Source: Streptomyces ipomoeae 91-03 (lineage in GTDB: Bacteria; Actinomycetota; Actinomycetes; Streptomycetales; Streptomycetaceae). Taken from it: a stretch of DNA of 32,568 nt. Below are positions 1-7,281 of the stretch, piece by piece. Location of the stretch: the NCBI RefSeq assembly GCF_000317595.1, contig NZ_AEJC01000285.1, positions 1 through 32,568 on the forward strand, read 5' to 3'. Under the pieces are notes generated by a model. The model saw only the letters and a list, made by a program, of their open reading frames with translations. It was not told the origin of the DNA and did not search any database. The translations under genes were made by a program, and so were the position numbers. Position 1 is the stretch's first letter; the number at the start of each line of letters is the position of its first letter.

Positions 1-50
1 GCCACACGCGTTGCCGGCGTCCTGCCGGCCTCGGGCGGTGGCGGAACGCC

Positions 51-74
51 GTCCGGAGAGGGATGTTTCCGGAC
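51..74. promoter_or_regulatory. Inverted repeat, operator or terminator
   Basis: GTCCGGA (51-57) and TCCGGAC (68-74) are perfect 7-nt inverted arms separated by 10 nt. It could terminate a gene lying to the left of the window or serve as an operator upstream of the promoter near 145. There is no T-tract. The function is inferred only. Confidence 0.35.
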
Positions 75-115
75 CAACTTGCGTCATGTGCATGCTGATA
101 ATGCCGGGCTGTGGA

Positions 116-150
116 GTTTCCGTAAAGTTTCTGTAAAGACCCTGTGTAAT
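116..150 (+). promoter_or_regulatory. Tandem 11-bp direct repeats next to a possible -10 box
   Basis: GTTTCCGTAAA (116-126) is followed immediately by GTTTCTGTAAA (127-137): ten of eleven positions match and the period is exactly 11 bp. This geometry is typical of OmpR/PhoB-family response-regulator boxes. A degenerate third unit may lie at 138-148. TGTAAT (145-150) could be a -10 element, which would place the repeats over the -35 region, as in activator-dependent promoters. The regulator is unknown. Confidence 0.45.
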
Positions 151-173
151 ACGGCGTCCGCGGTCCGCGCCGG

Positions 174-191
174 CCGGGGAGAAGGCCCCGG
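174..191. other. Hairpin in the presumed 5' leader
   Basis: CCGGGG (174-179) and CCCCGG (186-191) form a perfect 6-bp stem with a 6-nt loop, about 175 nt ahead of the secreted-protein start. It could be an mRNA stability or attenuation element, or chance in GC-rich DNA. Confidence 0.25.
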
Positions 192-367
192 GAGCCGTGG
201 GGAAGCCGTCAATTCCCCTGTCCGGAACGCGAGTTGGCGGTTTGCCCGCAGCTGTCGCCTGCACGACAGTGAGGCCGCTCCATCCCTCCGGGGCTGTGTA
301 CGACCCCCGGAGGTCTTCGCAGCACGTTTCCGTTCCACCTCGTCAAGTGAGTGAGAGGAAACAGCTC

Positions 368-772
368 ATGCGCATCAGATCCGTACTCGCCGCTGCCGCG
401 CTGACCGGCGCGGCGGTGCTCGGGGCCGTGGCCCCGGCCCAGGCGGCGCCCACCAACGACACGACTCAGGACGTGGGTGCCCTGGCGGTGGTTCACGTCG
501 TCCACTACCAGCACAGCAACTACGGCGGTGCGTCGTTCACCCTGAACGGCGACTACGGCTGTGACACCAACCCCGATGTGGACTGGCAGCTCAGCTCGTA
601 CTCCCCCTACGGGTGGAACGACACGGTCTCGTCCTTCCTGGGCTACTCCGACTGCGAGACCAAGCTCTGGGAGCACGACAACTTCGGCGGAGCGAGCTAC
701 GGCGCGTACACGAACAGCAGCTATGTGGGCGACGCCATGAACGACAAGGCCTCGTCGTCCCAGAACTCCTGA
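368..772 (+). CDS. Secreted peptidase inhibitor family I36 / gamma-crystallin-like protein
   Basis: A 134-residue exported protein. Residues 1-26 form a Sec signal peptide (basic MRIRS, an alanine/leucine core, then APAQA before the cleavage site). The mature part has two crystallin-like Greek-key signatures: a YQHSNYGGASF stretch near residue 50 and a WEHDNFGGASY stretch near residue 100. A cysteine lies in each half (DYGCD and SDCET), probably disulfide-bonded. This pattern is that of the I36/SMPI-like small extracellular proteins of Streptomyces. Protease inhibition is a family property and is not proven here. The start at 368 is preferred over in-frame upstream codons because it gives a clean signal peptide and AGAGGAA lies 8 nt upstream. 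It appears monocistronic: a hairpin follows the stop. Confidence 0.85.
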   Translation: MRIRSVLAAAALTGAAVLGAVAPAQAAPTNDTTQDVGALAVVHVVHYQHSNYGGASFTLNGDYGCDTNPDVDWQLSSYSPYGWNDTVSSFLGYSDCETKLWEHDNFGGASYGAYTNSSYVGDAMNDKASSSQNS

Positions 773-777
773 TCCTC

Positions 778-797
778 CCGTGAGCGTCGTCTCACGG
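778..797 (+). terminator. Hairpin terminator after the I36-like gene
   Basis: CCGTGAG (778-784) and CTCACGG (791-797) form a perfect 7-bp stem with a 6-nt loop, beginning 5 nt after the stop codon. There is no U-tract, which is common for Streptomyces terminators. Confidence 0.6.
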
Positions 798-884
798 TGA
801 GCGGTGGCGCCGACGGCCGGAATCCGCCGGCGCCACTGGGCGGAAGTTTCCCAGAAGGTCTCCCACCCGGAGGTTTGGACCGCC

Positions 885-1814
885 ATGAGCCGGACTCGGT
901 TCCCTCTCCCCTGGCCGGCCGTGGCCCTGGCCGCCGCCGCCCTCCTCTCCGGCTGCTCGGCGGACGGTGACGCCGAGGGCGCGTCCGTGCCGGAGCTCGG
1001 CGAGGTGCCGCAGGTGCGGAGCAGCGCCGACATCCCCGATCTGCCGCTGGACGCCTATGTCCTCACCAAGGAGCAGTACCAGGCCTACCTCAAGGCGCAG
1101 CGGCTGCTGATCCGGGAGTGCATGTCCCGGTTCGGCTTCGACTTCCGGGCCCTGGACGTCGTACTCGACGCCGAGAAGGTGCCCGACCTCCGCCCCGACA
1201 AGACCCGCTACTACTTCCTCGTCGACGCGAACACGGCCGCGGCCTCCGGCTACCGGGTGCCCGACCGGGCCGGTTCCGGCGGGAAGGACGACGGCGACGG
1301 CGAGGACACCACCCCCACCGCGGCGGAGCGCGCGGTGCTGGTCGGCAGCAACGCCGGCAAACAGGTCGACGGCGAGCAGGTCCCGAAGGGCGGCTGCCAG
1401 GGCGAGGCGAACCGCGAGACCCTCGGCGAGGACGGGACCGACACCTTTCTCCGACTGCCCAACGAGCGGGTCGCGCTCCGCTCCCGCGTGGACGCCGACG
1501 AGCGGGTGAAGGACGTCTTCGGCAAGTGGAGCGCCTGTATGAAGAAGTCGGGCCACGACTACGACGACCCGATGCAGGCCAACGACGACGACCGGTGGAA
1601 GACCCCTGCCCCCGCGGGCCGGACGGAGATCCGGGTGGCCGAGGCGGATGTCGCCTGCAAGCAGCAGGCCAACGTCGTCGGCGTGTGGTGGGCCGTGCAG
1701 GCCGCGTACGAGAAGCAGTACATCGAGAAGAACGCCGAGCGCATGGCCGATGTGAAGCGCACCGTCGACGCCATCCTGCGCAACTCGGGGCGACTGGCGG
1801 GCAACGGTGCCTGA
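885..1814 (+). CDS. Lipoprotein, first gene of a MacAB-like operon
   Basis: A 309-residue predicted lipoprotein: an N-terminal basic stretch, a hydrophobic segment and the lipobox LLSGC with the lipidated Cys at residue 24. The remainder is charged and soluble, and at least three further cysteines (in REC, SAC and VAC contexts) could form disulfides outside the membrane. I recognise no catalytic domain; Streptomyces genomes often carry such a protein beside an ABC efflux adaptor. The start at 885 is chosen because GGAGG lies 11 nt upstream and it yields an intact lipoprotein signal. Its stop overlaps the next gene by 8 nt, so it is very probably co-translated with the adaptor and may act as an extracytoplasmic partner or substrate-binding component. 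That role is inference. Confidence 0.8.
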   Translation: MSRTRFPLPWPAVALAAAALLSGCSADGDAEGASVPELGEVPQVRSSADIPDLPLDAYVLTKEQYQAYLKAQRLLIRECMSRFGFDFRALDVVLDAEKVPDLRPDKTRYYFLVDANTAAASGYRVPDRAGSGGKDDGDGEDTTPTAAERAVLVGSNAGKQVDGEQVPKGGCQGEANRETLGEDGTDTFLRLPNERVALRSRVDADERVKDVFGKWSACMKKSGHDYDDPMQANDDDRWKTPAPAGRTEIRVAEADVACKQQANVVGVWWAVQAAYEKQYIEKNAERMADVKRTVDAILRNSGRLAGNGA

Positions 1815-3390
1815 ACAGCGCGGGGACGGGGGATCGGAGGGGGCGGCCGAGGGGACCTCTGACGAGAAGACGGAGGTCGAGGAACCGTCGTCCGGCACGG
1901 TGCCCGAGGCTGCCGGGGACGCACCACGGGACGTCGGTGCCGCCGATGACGCCGGGGCCGGAGTCGTGGACGAGCGCGGTGGTGCGTCGCTCGCGCGGCG
2001 GCGGGCTCTGCTGGCGACCGTCGTCGCGGCGGCCGTGGTGCTGTCGGCCGGGGGCATCGGCGCCGCCACCATGGTCAAGTCCCCGGCGGAGCGGGCCGCT
2101 TCGCAGGGACCGCCCCCGGCCGATGTGCTCACCGCTCCGGTCGAGTACCGGGTGCTCAAGGACTCCGTCGTGCTGCGCGGCACCGTACGGGCGGACCAGA
2201 CCGTCGAGATCACGGCGGTGTCGGCGGGCGGCGGGGACGCCGTGCGCGCGGTGGTGACCAGGACCCCGCTGCGGGAGGGCGCCCAGGTAAAGGCGGGCTC
2301 GGTGCTGGTCGAGATCTCCGGCCGCCCGCTCTTCGCCCTGCAAGGCACCCTGCCCGCCTACCGTGATCTGAAGCCCGGCGCGCACGGCGCCGACGTCGCC
2401 CAACTGCAGCGGGCGCTCGCGCGTCTCGGCCACGGTACCGCCCCCGACCCGGAGGGCACGTTCGGTGCCGGGACCAAGCGGGCCCTCACCGCCTTCTACG
2501 CCTCCCGGGGCTACGAGCCGCTGCCCGCCACGGCCGACGGCGGTGCCGCGCTGACCGCCGCCGAGCGGGCGGTGACCCAGGCCGAGCGCGCCTGGGAGGA
2601 CGCGCCGAAGGGCAAGGCGAAGACCCGCGCGGCGGAGGACCTGGCCGCGGCCAAGGCCGAACGCGCCGCGCTGGAGGCGGTCGACGGGCCCATGCTGCCC
2701 GCCGCCGAGGTGGTCTTCCTGCGGAGCGTCCCCGCCCGGGTCGACCGGCTGGGCACCCGGGTCGGCGCCGAGGCCGGGCCCGGCGCCGAACTCCTCACCG
2801 TCTCCTCGGGCGACCTGGTCGTCCAGGGCGGACTCGGCCCCGAGCAGCGCGAACTCGTCCGGGCCGGGCAACAGGTGGAGATCCTCTCCGAGGCCACCGG
2901 AACCACGGCCGAGGGCACCGTCACCACCGTGTCCGAGGAGGCCGGCCGGAACGTCGGCGACAGCCAGAACGCCGGGGACGGTGGCTCGGGGGAGGGGAGC
3001 GGGGGCGGTTACGCCGTGCTGGTCGAACCCACGAAGAAGCTTCCCGTGAAGCTCGCCGGTCAGGACGTCCGGCTCACGGTGACCGCCGGCTCCTCCAAGA
3101 AGAAGGTGCTGATCGTACCGGTCGCCGCGATCTCCGCCGGCGCCGACGGCAAGTCCGTCGTCACGGTGTACGGGGCCGATGGCAGCCGCCGGCGCACGGA
3201 GGTGGCGACGAGCACCACGGGCGACGGTTTCGTCGCCGTACGCCCCCTCGACGGGGGCCGACTCCGTGCGGGCGACCGCGTGATCGTCGGCGTGACGGGC
3301 GGGGAAGCCGTGACCGGCGGGGGAGACATGACACGCGGGGACGCCGTGACCGGCGGGGAAGCCGTGACGGACGGGGAGAACGCCGGATGA
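1807..3390 (+). CDS. Efflux membrane-fusion (HlyD/MacA-like) adaptor with peptidoglycan-binding domain
   Basis: A 527-residue protein starting at GTG 1807 inside the end of the lipoprotein gene. Order of parts: acidic cytoplasmic N-terminus (1-62), one transmembrane segment (about 68-88), a short beta region, and a PG_binding_1 domain (about 185-235; LKPGAHGADVAQLQ and GTFGAGTKRALTAFY motifs). An alpha-helical, coiled-coil-like stretch (about 255-298) follows, then barrel/sandwich-like C-terminal repeats ending in a Gly-rich tail. This is the actinobacterial form of the periplasmic adaptor of tripartite ABC exporters; with no outer membrane, the PG-binding domain presumably anchors it in the wall. 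The Gly-rich tail is encoded by imperfect short repeats (about 3298-3385) and may be variable. The stop overlaps the ATPase start in an ATGA, so coupling is strong. Confidence 0.87.
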   Translation: MPEQRGDGGSEGAAEGTSDEKTEVEEPSSGTVPEAAGDAPRDVGAADDAGAGVVDERGGASLARRRALLATVVAAAVVLSAGGIGAATMVKSPAERAASQGPPPADVLTAPVEYRVLKDSVVLRGTVRADQTVEITAVSAGGGDAVRAVVTRTPLREGAQVKAGSVLVEISGRPLFALQGTLPAYRDLKPGAHGADVAQLQRALARLGHGTAPDPEGTFGAGTKRALTAFYASRGYEPLPATADGGAALTAAERAVTQAERAWEDAPKGKAKTRAAEDLAAAKAERAALEAVDGPMLPAAEVVFLRSVPARVDRLGTRVGAEAGPGAELLTVSSGDLVVQGGLGPEQRELVRAGQQVEILSEATGTTAEGTVTTVSEEAGRNVGDSQNAGDGGSGEGSGGGYAVLVEPTKKLPVKLAGQDVRLTVTAGSSKKKVLIVPVAAISAGADGKSVVTVYGADGSRRRTEVATSTTGDGFVAVRPLDGGRLRAGDRVIVGVTGGEAVTGGGDMTRGDAVTGGEAVTDGENAG

Positions 3391-4127
3391 CGCGGCCCAC
3401 ACCCGACGGCGGCCCCGCCCTCACCCCCGTCCTCGAACTGCGCGGCGCCGCCCTCACCTACCCCGGCCCGCCCCCGGTCGAGGCCCTCAAGCCCTGCGAT
3501 CTGCGGGTCGGGCGCGGCGAGTACGTCACCGTCGTCGGGCCCTCCGGCTCCGGGAAGTCGACCTTCCTCAACATCGCGGGGCTGCTCGACACCCCCACCG
3601 CGGGCGTCTGTCTGCTGGACGGTCACGACACCGGTGCGCTGAAGGACGCCGAGCGCACGGCGCTGCGGGGGCGGCGCATCGGCTTCGTCTTCCAGTCCTT
3701 CCACCTCCTGCCCCACCGCAGCGCCCGCGAGAACGTCGAGCTGGCGATGATGTACGGCGGCCGGTTACGGCGGGCGGCACGGGCGGCGCGTGCGCGGGAG
3801 GCGCTGGAACGGGTCGGGCTCGGTCCACGCGCCGACGCACCGCCCACGCGGCTCTCGGGCGGCGAACGCCAGCGCGTGGCCATCGCCCGCGCCCTCGTCG
3901 CCCGCCCCTCACTCCTGCTCTGCGACGAGCCCACCGGCAGCCTGGACAGCGCGACCGCCAAGTCCGTGCTCCGCCTCCTCGACGCGCTGCACGACGACGG
4001 CATGACCCTCGTGGTCATCACCCACGATCCCGCCGTCGCCGCCCGGGGACAGCGCACCGTCACCATCCGGGACGGGGTGCTCAGCGAGCGGAGCGAGCCG
4101 GGCCGGCCGGAGAGGGGCGCGGTATGA
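3387..4127 (+). CDS. ABC transporter ATP-binding protein (MacB/LolD-type)
   Basis: A 246-residue ATPase with all motifs intact: Walker A GPSGSGKST (51-59), Q-loop Gln103, signature LSGGE (156-160), Walker B LLLCDE (176-181) and switch His213 (ITHDP). The sequence belongs to the LolD/FtsE/MacB ATPase group, which drives mechanotransmission rather than classical transport and pairs with FtsX-like permeases such as the next gene. It should act at the inner face of the membrane, with the adaptor outside. It starts in an ATGA overlap with the adaptor and ends in an ATGA overlap with the permease. Confidence 0.95.
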   Translation: MTRPTPDGGPALTPVLELRGAALTYPGPPPVEALKPCDLRVGRGEYVTVVGPSGSGKSTFLNIAGLLDTPTAGVCLLDGHDTGALKDAERTALRGRRIGFVFQSFHLLPHRSARENVELAMMYGGRLRRAARAARAREALERVGLGPRADAPPTRLSGGERQRVAIARALVARPSLLLCDEPTGSLDSATAKSVLRLLDALHDDGMTLVVITHDPAVAARGQRTVTIRDGVLSERSEPGRPERGAV

Positions 4128-5410
4128 GGGCCGGGCAGGGACGCGGTACGAGGGGGCCGTCGACAGTCGTGCGCCGGGTCCGACGGTCCGCCCCCGTCGT
4201 CGAGCGCTCCCGTCTCGCTCTCCGCGACCTCCTCGCCGAAGCCGTCGCCGGCGTTCTGCAGCGTCCCGGGCGCTCCGCGCTCACCGCGCTCGGGACCGTG
4301 CTCGGTGTCGGCACCTTCGTGGCGATCCTCGGGCTGACCGCCACGGCCTCCTCCCAGATCGACTCCCGCTTCAACTCCCTGACCGCGACCGAGGTGACCG
4401 TCGAGGACACCGGCGGCGACGAGCCCGTGAAACCGGCCCTCTCCTTCCCGGACGACGCCGACCGCCGCATCGAGCGCCTGGGCGGTGTCGAGGCCGCCGG
4501 GGTCTACTGGACCGTCGACGCCCCCGCCGCCCGCCGCGTGCGCGCCGCGCCGGTCGGGTCGGGCGCCCGGGGCGACGAGGTGCCGGTGCTCGCCGCGTCC
4601 TCCGGGACGCTCAGGGCCGCCCGGCCGACGCTGCGGCAGGGCAGGGTCTTCGACTCCTGGCATGACAGGGAGCGGCAGCGGGTCGCCGTGATCGGCGCCG
4701 GTACGGCGGCCCGGCTCGGCATCACCACCCTCGACACCCGGCCCGCCGTCTTCATCGGTGAGGTCCCCTTCACGGTCATCGGCATCGTCGCGGACGTGGA
4801 ACGCAAGGCCGATCTGCTGCTCTCCGTCGTGGTGCCGCGTACGACCGCGGCCGATCTGTGGGGGCCGCCCACCCAGAGCCGCGCCGGGATGCTGATCTCC
4901 ACCCGGGTCGGCGCGGCCGTCCAGATCGCCGAGGAGGCCCCGCTCGCCCTTCGCCCGGACCTGCCGGGCCTCTTCAGGGCCGTACCACCGCCCGACCCGA
5001 AGTCCCTGCGTACGTCGGTCACCTCCGACCTGGACCAGCTCTTCCTCGTCCTCGCCGCGATCTGCCTGGTCATCGGGGCCGTGGGCATCGCCAACACCAC
5101 GCTGGTCGCCGTACTGGAACGCACCGGGGAGATAGGTCTGCGACGCTCGCTGGGGGCGAGGGGGCGCCATGTCCTGGGCCAGTTCCTCGCGGAGTCCGGG
5201 GCGCTCGGCATGCTGGGCGGGCTGGTCGGCACCTCGCTCGGGGTGCTCACCGTGCTCACGGTCGCCGTCGTACGGGACTGGACGGCCGTCATCCATCCGG
5301 GCACCGTGGCCGCCGCCCCGCTCATCGGCCTCGCCACCGGTGTCCTCGCGGGCCTCTACCCCGCCTGGCGGGCCTCCCGCGTCGAACCCGCCGAGGCCCT
5401 GCGCAGGTAG
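4124..5410 (+). CDS. FtsX/MacB-family ABC permease
   Basis: A 428-residue permease: a basic N-terminal cytoplasmic stretch, TM1 at about 51-72, a large extracytoplasmic MacB_PCD-type domain (about 75-300), then three C-terminal TM helices. These are near FLVLAAICLVIGAVGIANTT, LGMLGGLVGTSLGVLTVLT and AAPLIGLATGVLAGLYPA. The conserved motifs ERTGEIGLRRSLGA and YPAWRASRVEPAEALR are hallmarks of the FtsX permease core. With the preceding ATPase and adaptor it forms a MacAB-like system. Family members export peptides, antibiotics or lipoproteins or signal across the wall; the substrate here is unknown. ATGA overlap with the ATPase gene. Confidence 0.93.
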   Translation: MRAGQGRGTRGPSTVVRRVRRSAPVVERSRLALRDLLAEAVAGVLQRPGRSALTALGTVLGVGTFVAILGLTATASSQIDSRFNSLTATEVTVEDTGGDEPVKPALSFPDDADRRIERLGGVEAAGVYWTVDAPAARRVRAAPVGSGARGDEVPVLAASSGTLRAARPTLRQGRVFDSWHDRERQRVAVIGAGTAARLGITTLDTRPAVFIGEVPFTVIGIVADVERKADLLLSVVVPRTTAADLWGPPTQSRAGMLISTRVGAAVQIAEEAPLALRPDLPGLFRAVPPPDPKSLRTSVTSDLDQLFLVLAAICLVIGAVGIANTTLVAVLERTGEIGLRRSLGARGRHVLGQFLAESGALGMLGGLVGTSLGVLTVLTVAVVRDWTAVIHPGTVAAAPLIGLATGVLAGLYPAWRASRVEPAEALRR

Positions 5411-5434
5411 CGCCGGCGTGGTCCCGCGAAGGTC

Positions 5435-5447
5435 GCCCGCGGCGGGC
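5435..5447 (+). terminator. Possible weak terminator after the ABC operon
   Basis: GCCCG (5435-5439) and CGGGC (5443-5447) pair around a 3-nt loop, 25 nt past the permease stop. The stem is short, so it is a weak candidate. The rest of the 151-nt gap holds a GCTGC/GCAGC inverted repeat (5508-5524) near a possible TACTGT -10 (5498-5503) for the MarR gene. Confidence 0.3.
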
Positions 5448-5561
5448 CAGGGGCGGACACCTGATCCGGGCGCCCTCCCCGGCCCGACCCTGCGAAATAC
5501 TGTCGGAGCTGCGGAAACGGCAGCCCATGGCGGGCACTTCCATCGGATTCAGGAGCGGCGC

Positions 5562-6056
5562 ATGCACGACGAAGGCGGAAACGACGACGGTCGCCGGGGT
5601 ACGACCCCTGCGCCGACGGGCGGGATGGACCAGGCGTTCCTGGCGCTGGAGCGGGAGCTGACGGTGCTGTTGCGGCGGGCGCGGGCCAAGTCCGGCGAGA
5701 TGGCCCGGGCGGTCCATCCGGACCTGGAGTCCGCGGCGTACGGCCTCCTCGCCCGCCTCGACGAGACCGGACGCCTCCGTGCCACCGAACTCGCCGCCTA
5801 CATCGGCGTCGGCAAGGCCACCATGTCCCGCCAGCTCCGCGCCCTCGAACACCTCGGCCTCATCGCCCGCGAACCCGACCCCGCCGACGGCCGCGCCTGG
5901 CTCGTCCACCTCACCGACGAGGGCCGCGCCCGCTTCCGTGCCGTCCGCGACGCACGACGCGCGGCCTACGTCCGCCAGATGGCCGGCTGGGACCGCGACG
6001 AGGTCGCCGAACTGGCCCGGCTGCTGCATCAGTTGAACCGGGGTGCGGAGGGCTGA
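5562..6056 (+). CDS. MarR-family winged-helix transcriptional regulator
   Basis: A 164-residue regulator. The core holds the winged helix: LRATELAAYIGVGKATMSRQ as helix-turn-helix, LEHLGLIAREPDPADGRAW as recognition-helix end and wing (the DPADGR wing is typical), followed by LTDEGR and the C-terminal dimerisation helix. The start ATG 5562 has GGAG 7 nt upstream; a later ATG at MDQAFLAL is possible. It lies 151 nt downstream of the exporter genes on the same strand. MarR proteins commonly repress neighbouring export genes in response to small phenolic or lipophilic ligands, so control of the exporter is plausible but inferred. Confidence 0.88.
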   Translation: MHDEGGNDDGRRGTTPAPTGGMDQAFLALERELTVLLRRARAKSGEMARAVHPDLESAAYGLLARLDETGRLRATELAAYIGVGKATMSRQLRALEHLGLIAREPDPADGRAWLVHLTDEGRARFRAVRDARRAAYVRQMAGWDRDEVAELARLLHQLNRGAEG

Positions 6057-6078
6057 GGGCCGGGCGTACGAAGCGGCC

Positions 6079-6130
6079 AGAGCTCCCCGAAGCGATCCGA
6101 GCTCAAAGCTCCCCGAAGCGGTCCCGGCTC
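6079..6130. repeat. Imperfect 26-bp tandem repeat between convergent genes
   Basis: Two units, 6079-6104 and 6105-6130, share the core AGCTCCCCGAAGCG and a GCTC end. A third partial unit (AGAGCTCC) starts at 6131 inside the end of the phosphatase gene. It sits exactly between the MarR and PP2C stop codons. It may be a local 3'-end duplication or a weak bidirectional termination region. Confidence 0.6.
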
Positions 6131-6914
6131 AGAGCTCCACGAACACCGCGCTCGCGTCGTCGTGTCGCTTCCCCCGCCGCGGGAACTCGCCCTCCACATC
6201 GGCGCATTCGAGCTCCCTCACCCGCCGCACCAACCCCCGCGCACCCTCCTTTCGCATGAACGTGAAGCAGTCCTCCCAGGTGCCCTCGTGGAACCTCTCC
6301 ACCCATCGGGTCGCTCCGTCCGTCAGTGCGGCGAGGGCGCGGACACCCGAGCGCGGCACCACGCCCGTCACGGCGCGCTCGGACACGGACGGGTCCGCCG
6401 CCGCCGTCCAGAAGCCGCCCTCCTTGTTCCGCACCGTCGAGTCGGCGATCGCGGCCGTCGCCAACGACGCGCGTGGTACGCGGGACAGACGGTCGTCCAG
6501 TACCGCCGTCACCGTCCCGTCCGGGGCCTGAAGGAGGAGGGCCGAGTCCGACAGGATCAGGTACTCCACGGCCTCCGTCGACCAGCGGGTCAGGACCACC
6601 GTGGCCTGTGGGGTGCGCGGGTGAGAAAGGTCACAGGTTTGGGTGTGGGACTGGGCGGTACGAGAAATGGCCGAAGAGAGCACGGTGGCCAGGGGGGAAT
6701 CCCGCCCGGAAACGGACAGTTCGGTCAGGGCGCCGCCCAGGCGGGACGTGAACCAGTCGACCGAATGTCGACAGCCGTAGTCGGTGGGCGGTGGGGTCAC
6801 ACCGTCGAGGAGGACGAGGGCACCGCCCTGTCCGCCCGCGGGTAGGGCGACCGACGCGAAGTCCTCGTTGGGGCGGGCGGGGTCGCCGGGTTCCGAGACG
6901 AGTTCGGTTCGCAT
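6129..6914 (-). CDS. PP2C-family protein phosphatase-like protein
   Basis: A 261-residue cytosolic protein with the metal-binding motif order of PPM/PP2C phosphatases: NED (16-18), VLLDGV with Asp37-Gly38, LTDGAT in the second half, and the C-terminal RHDDASAVFVE with a DD pair. These acidic residues bind the two catalytic Mn/Mg ions in the family, so Ser/Thr phosphatase activity is likely, although the sequence is divergent. ATG 6914 is the best start; an in-frame GTG (6929) and a TTG (6962) lie upstream, and GGAGGG at 6933-6938 does not fit any of them ideally. It is divergent from the conservon, but no direct link is shown. Confidence 0.75.
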   Translation of the reverse strand: MRTELVSEPGDPARPNEDFASVALPAGGQGGALVLLDGVTPPPTDYGCRHSVDWFTSRLGGALTELSVSGRDSPLATVLSSAISRTAQSHTQTCDLSHPRTPQATVVLTRWSTEAVEYLILSDSALLLQAPDGTVTAVLDDRLSRVPRASLATAAIADSTVRNKEGGFWTAAADPSVSERAVTGVVPRSGVRALAALTDGATRWVERFHEGTWEDCFTFMRKEGARGLVRRVRELECADVEGEFPRRGKRHDDASAVFVEL

Positions 6915-7281
6915 TCGGCCAGTCTGCACGAGCCCTCCACAAGATCCGTGAAAGGCCGACAATGGTTGCCGTACGGACCGGACCCTTCGGATCGGGCGTC
7001 GGGTTTGGCATGGAATGATCGTCAGTGGTGAAGCGCGGCGGCGAATACTGCCAAAGCGCGTCGCCCACGTCCAACCGGCCCGCCAAGCAGGGCATCGGCA
7101 CGCGCCGGAGGAACTTGCCCGCCAACTCCCCTGGGATGTTCACTCCTTCGGGTGGCGGGACTGATGATGCGGGACCACTGCCCACCGGCACTGGGAGGGT
7201 CGGGAGCCGTACCGGGGGGACGGCCGTTTAGTTGACCAGTTGACGGAACGTCACCCGGGCCCATGGGTACACGAGTCAGGA
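6915..7281. other. Divergent intergenic region between the phosphatase and the conservon
   Basis: This 367-nt region should carry promoters for both directions, but I cannot name clear -35/-10 pairs. It contains the open frame 7025-7231, listed separately as doubtful. The perfect 8-nt palindrome CCGTACGG lies around 6969-6976. Nothing resembling a known riboswitch is visible. Confidence 0.4.
7025..7231 (+). CDS. Possible small ORF or leader upstream of the conservon (doubtful)
   Basis: A 68-codon open frame from GTG 7025 with no ribosome site. An AATGAT hexamer (7014-7019) sits 5 nt before the GTG, so a leaderless transcript is conceivable. The product (basic, with serine/threonine/glycine and no hydrophobic core) matches no family I know. 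It ends 50 nt before the cvnA start and could equally be non-coding leader. Kept only because its composition is less Arg/Pro-saturated than the obvious shadow frames. Confidence 0.2.
   Translation: MVKRGGEYCQSASPTSNRPAKQGIGTRRRNLPANSPGMFTPSGGGTDDAGPLPTGTGRVGSRTGGTAV

Larger units (their letters stand above)
1..367. other. Left-edge non-coding region and long leader of the secreted protein gene
   Basis: No convincing gene ends or starts here; short open frames on both strands lack a ribosome site and family features. The stretch holds an inverted repeat (51-74), a tandem direct repeat with a possible -10 element (116-150) and a small hairpin (174-191), each listed separately. If the promoter at about 145-150 is used, the downstream gene has a leader of roughly 210 nt. 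Confidence 0.5.

Noticed and set aside
197..367. Upstream extension of the I36-like gene
   Set aside because: The added residues are Arg/Pro/Ser-rich and would bury the signal peptide; the ATG at 368 has a ribosome site.
1090..3402. Long minus-strand frame opposite the lipoprotein and adaptor genes
   Set aside because: Arg/Pro-rich composition and no ribosome site; the plus-strand operon with 4- to 8-nt overlaps explains the region.
6043..6531. Plus-strand frame opposite the PP2C-like gene
   Set aside because: Ser/Arg/Thr-rich shadow with no domain; the minus strand carries the phosphatase metal motifs.
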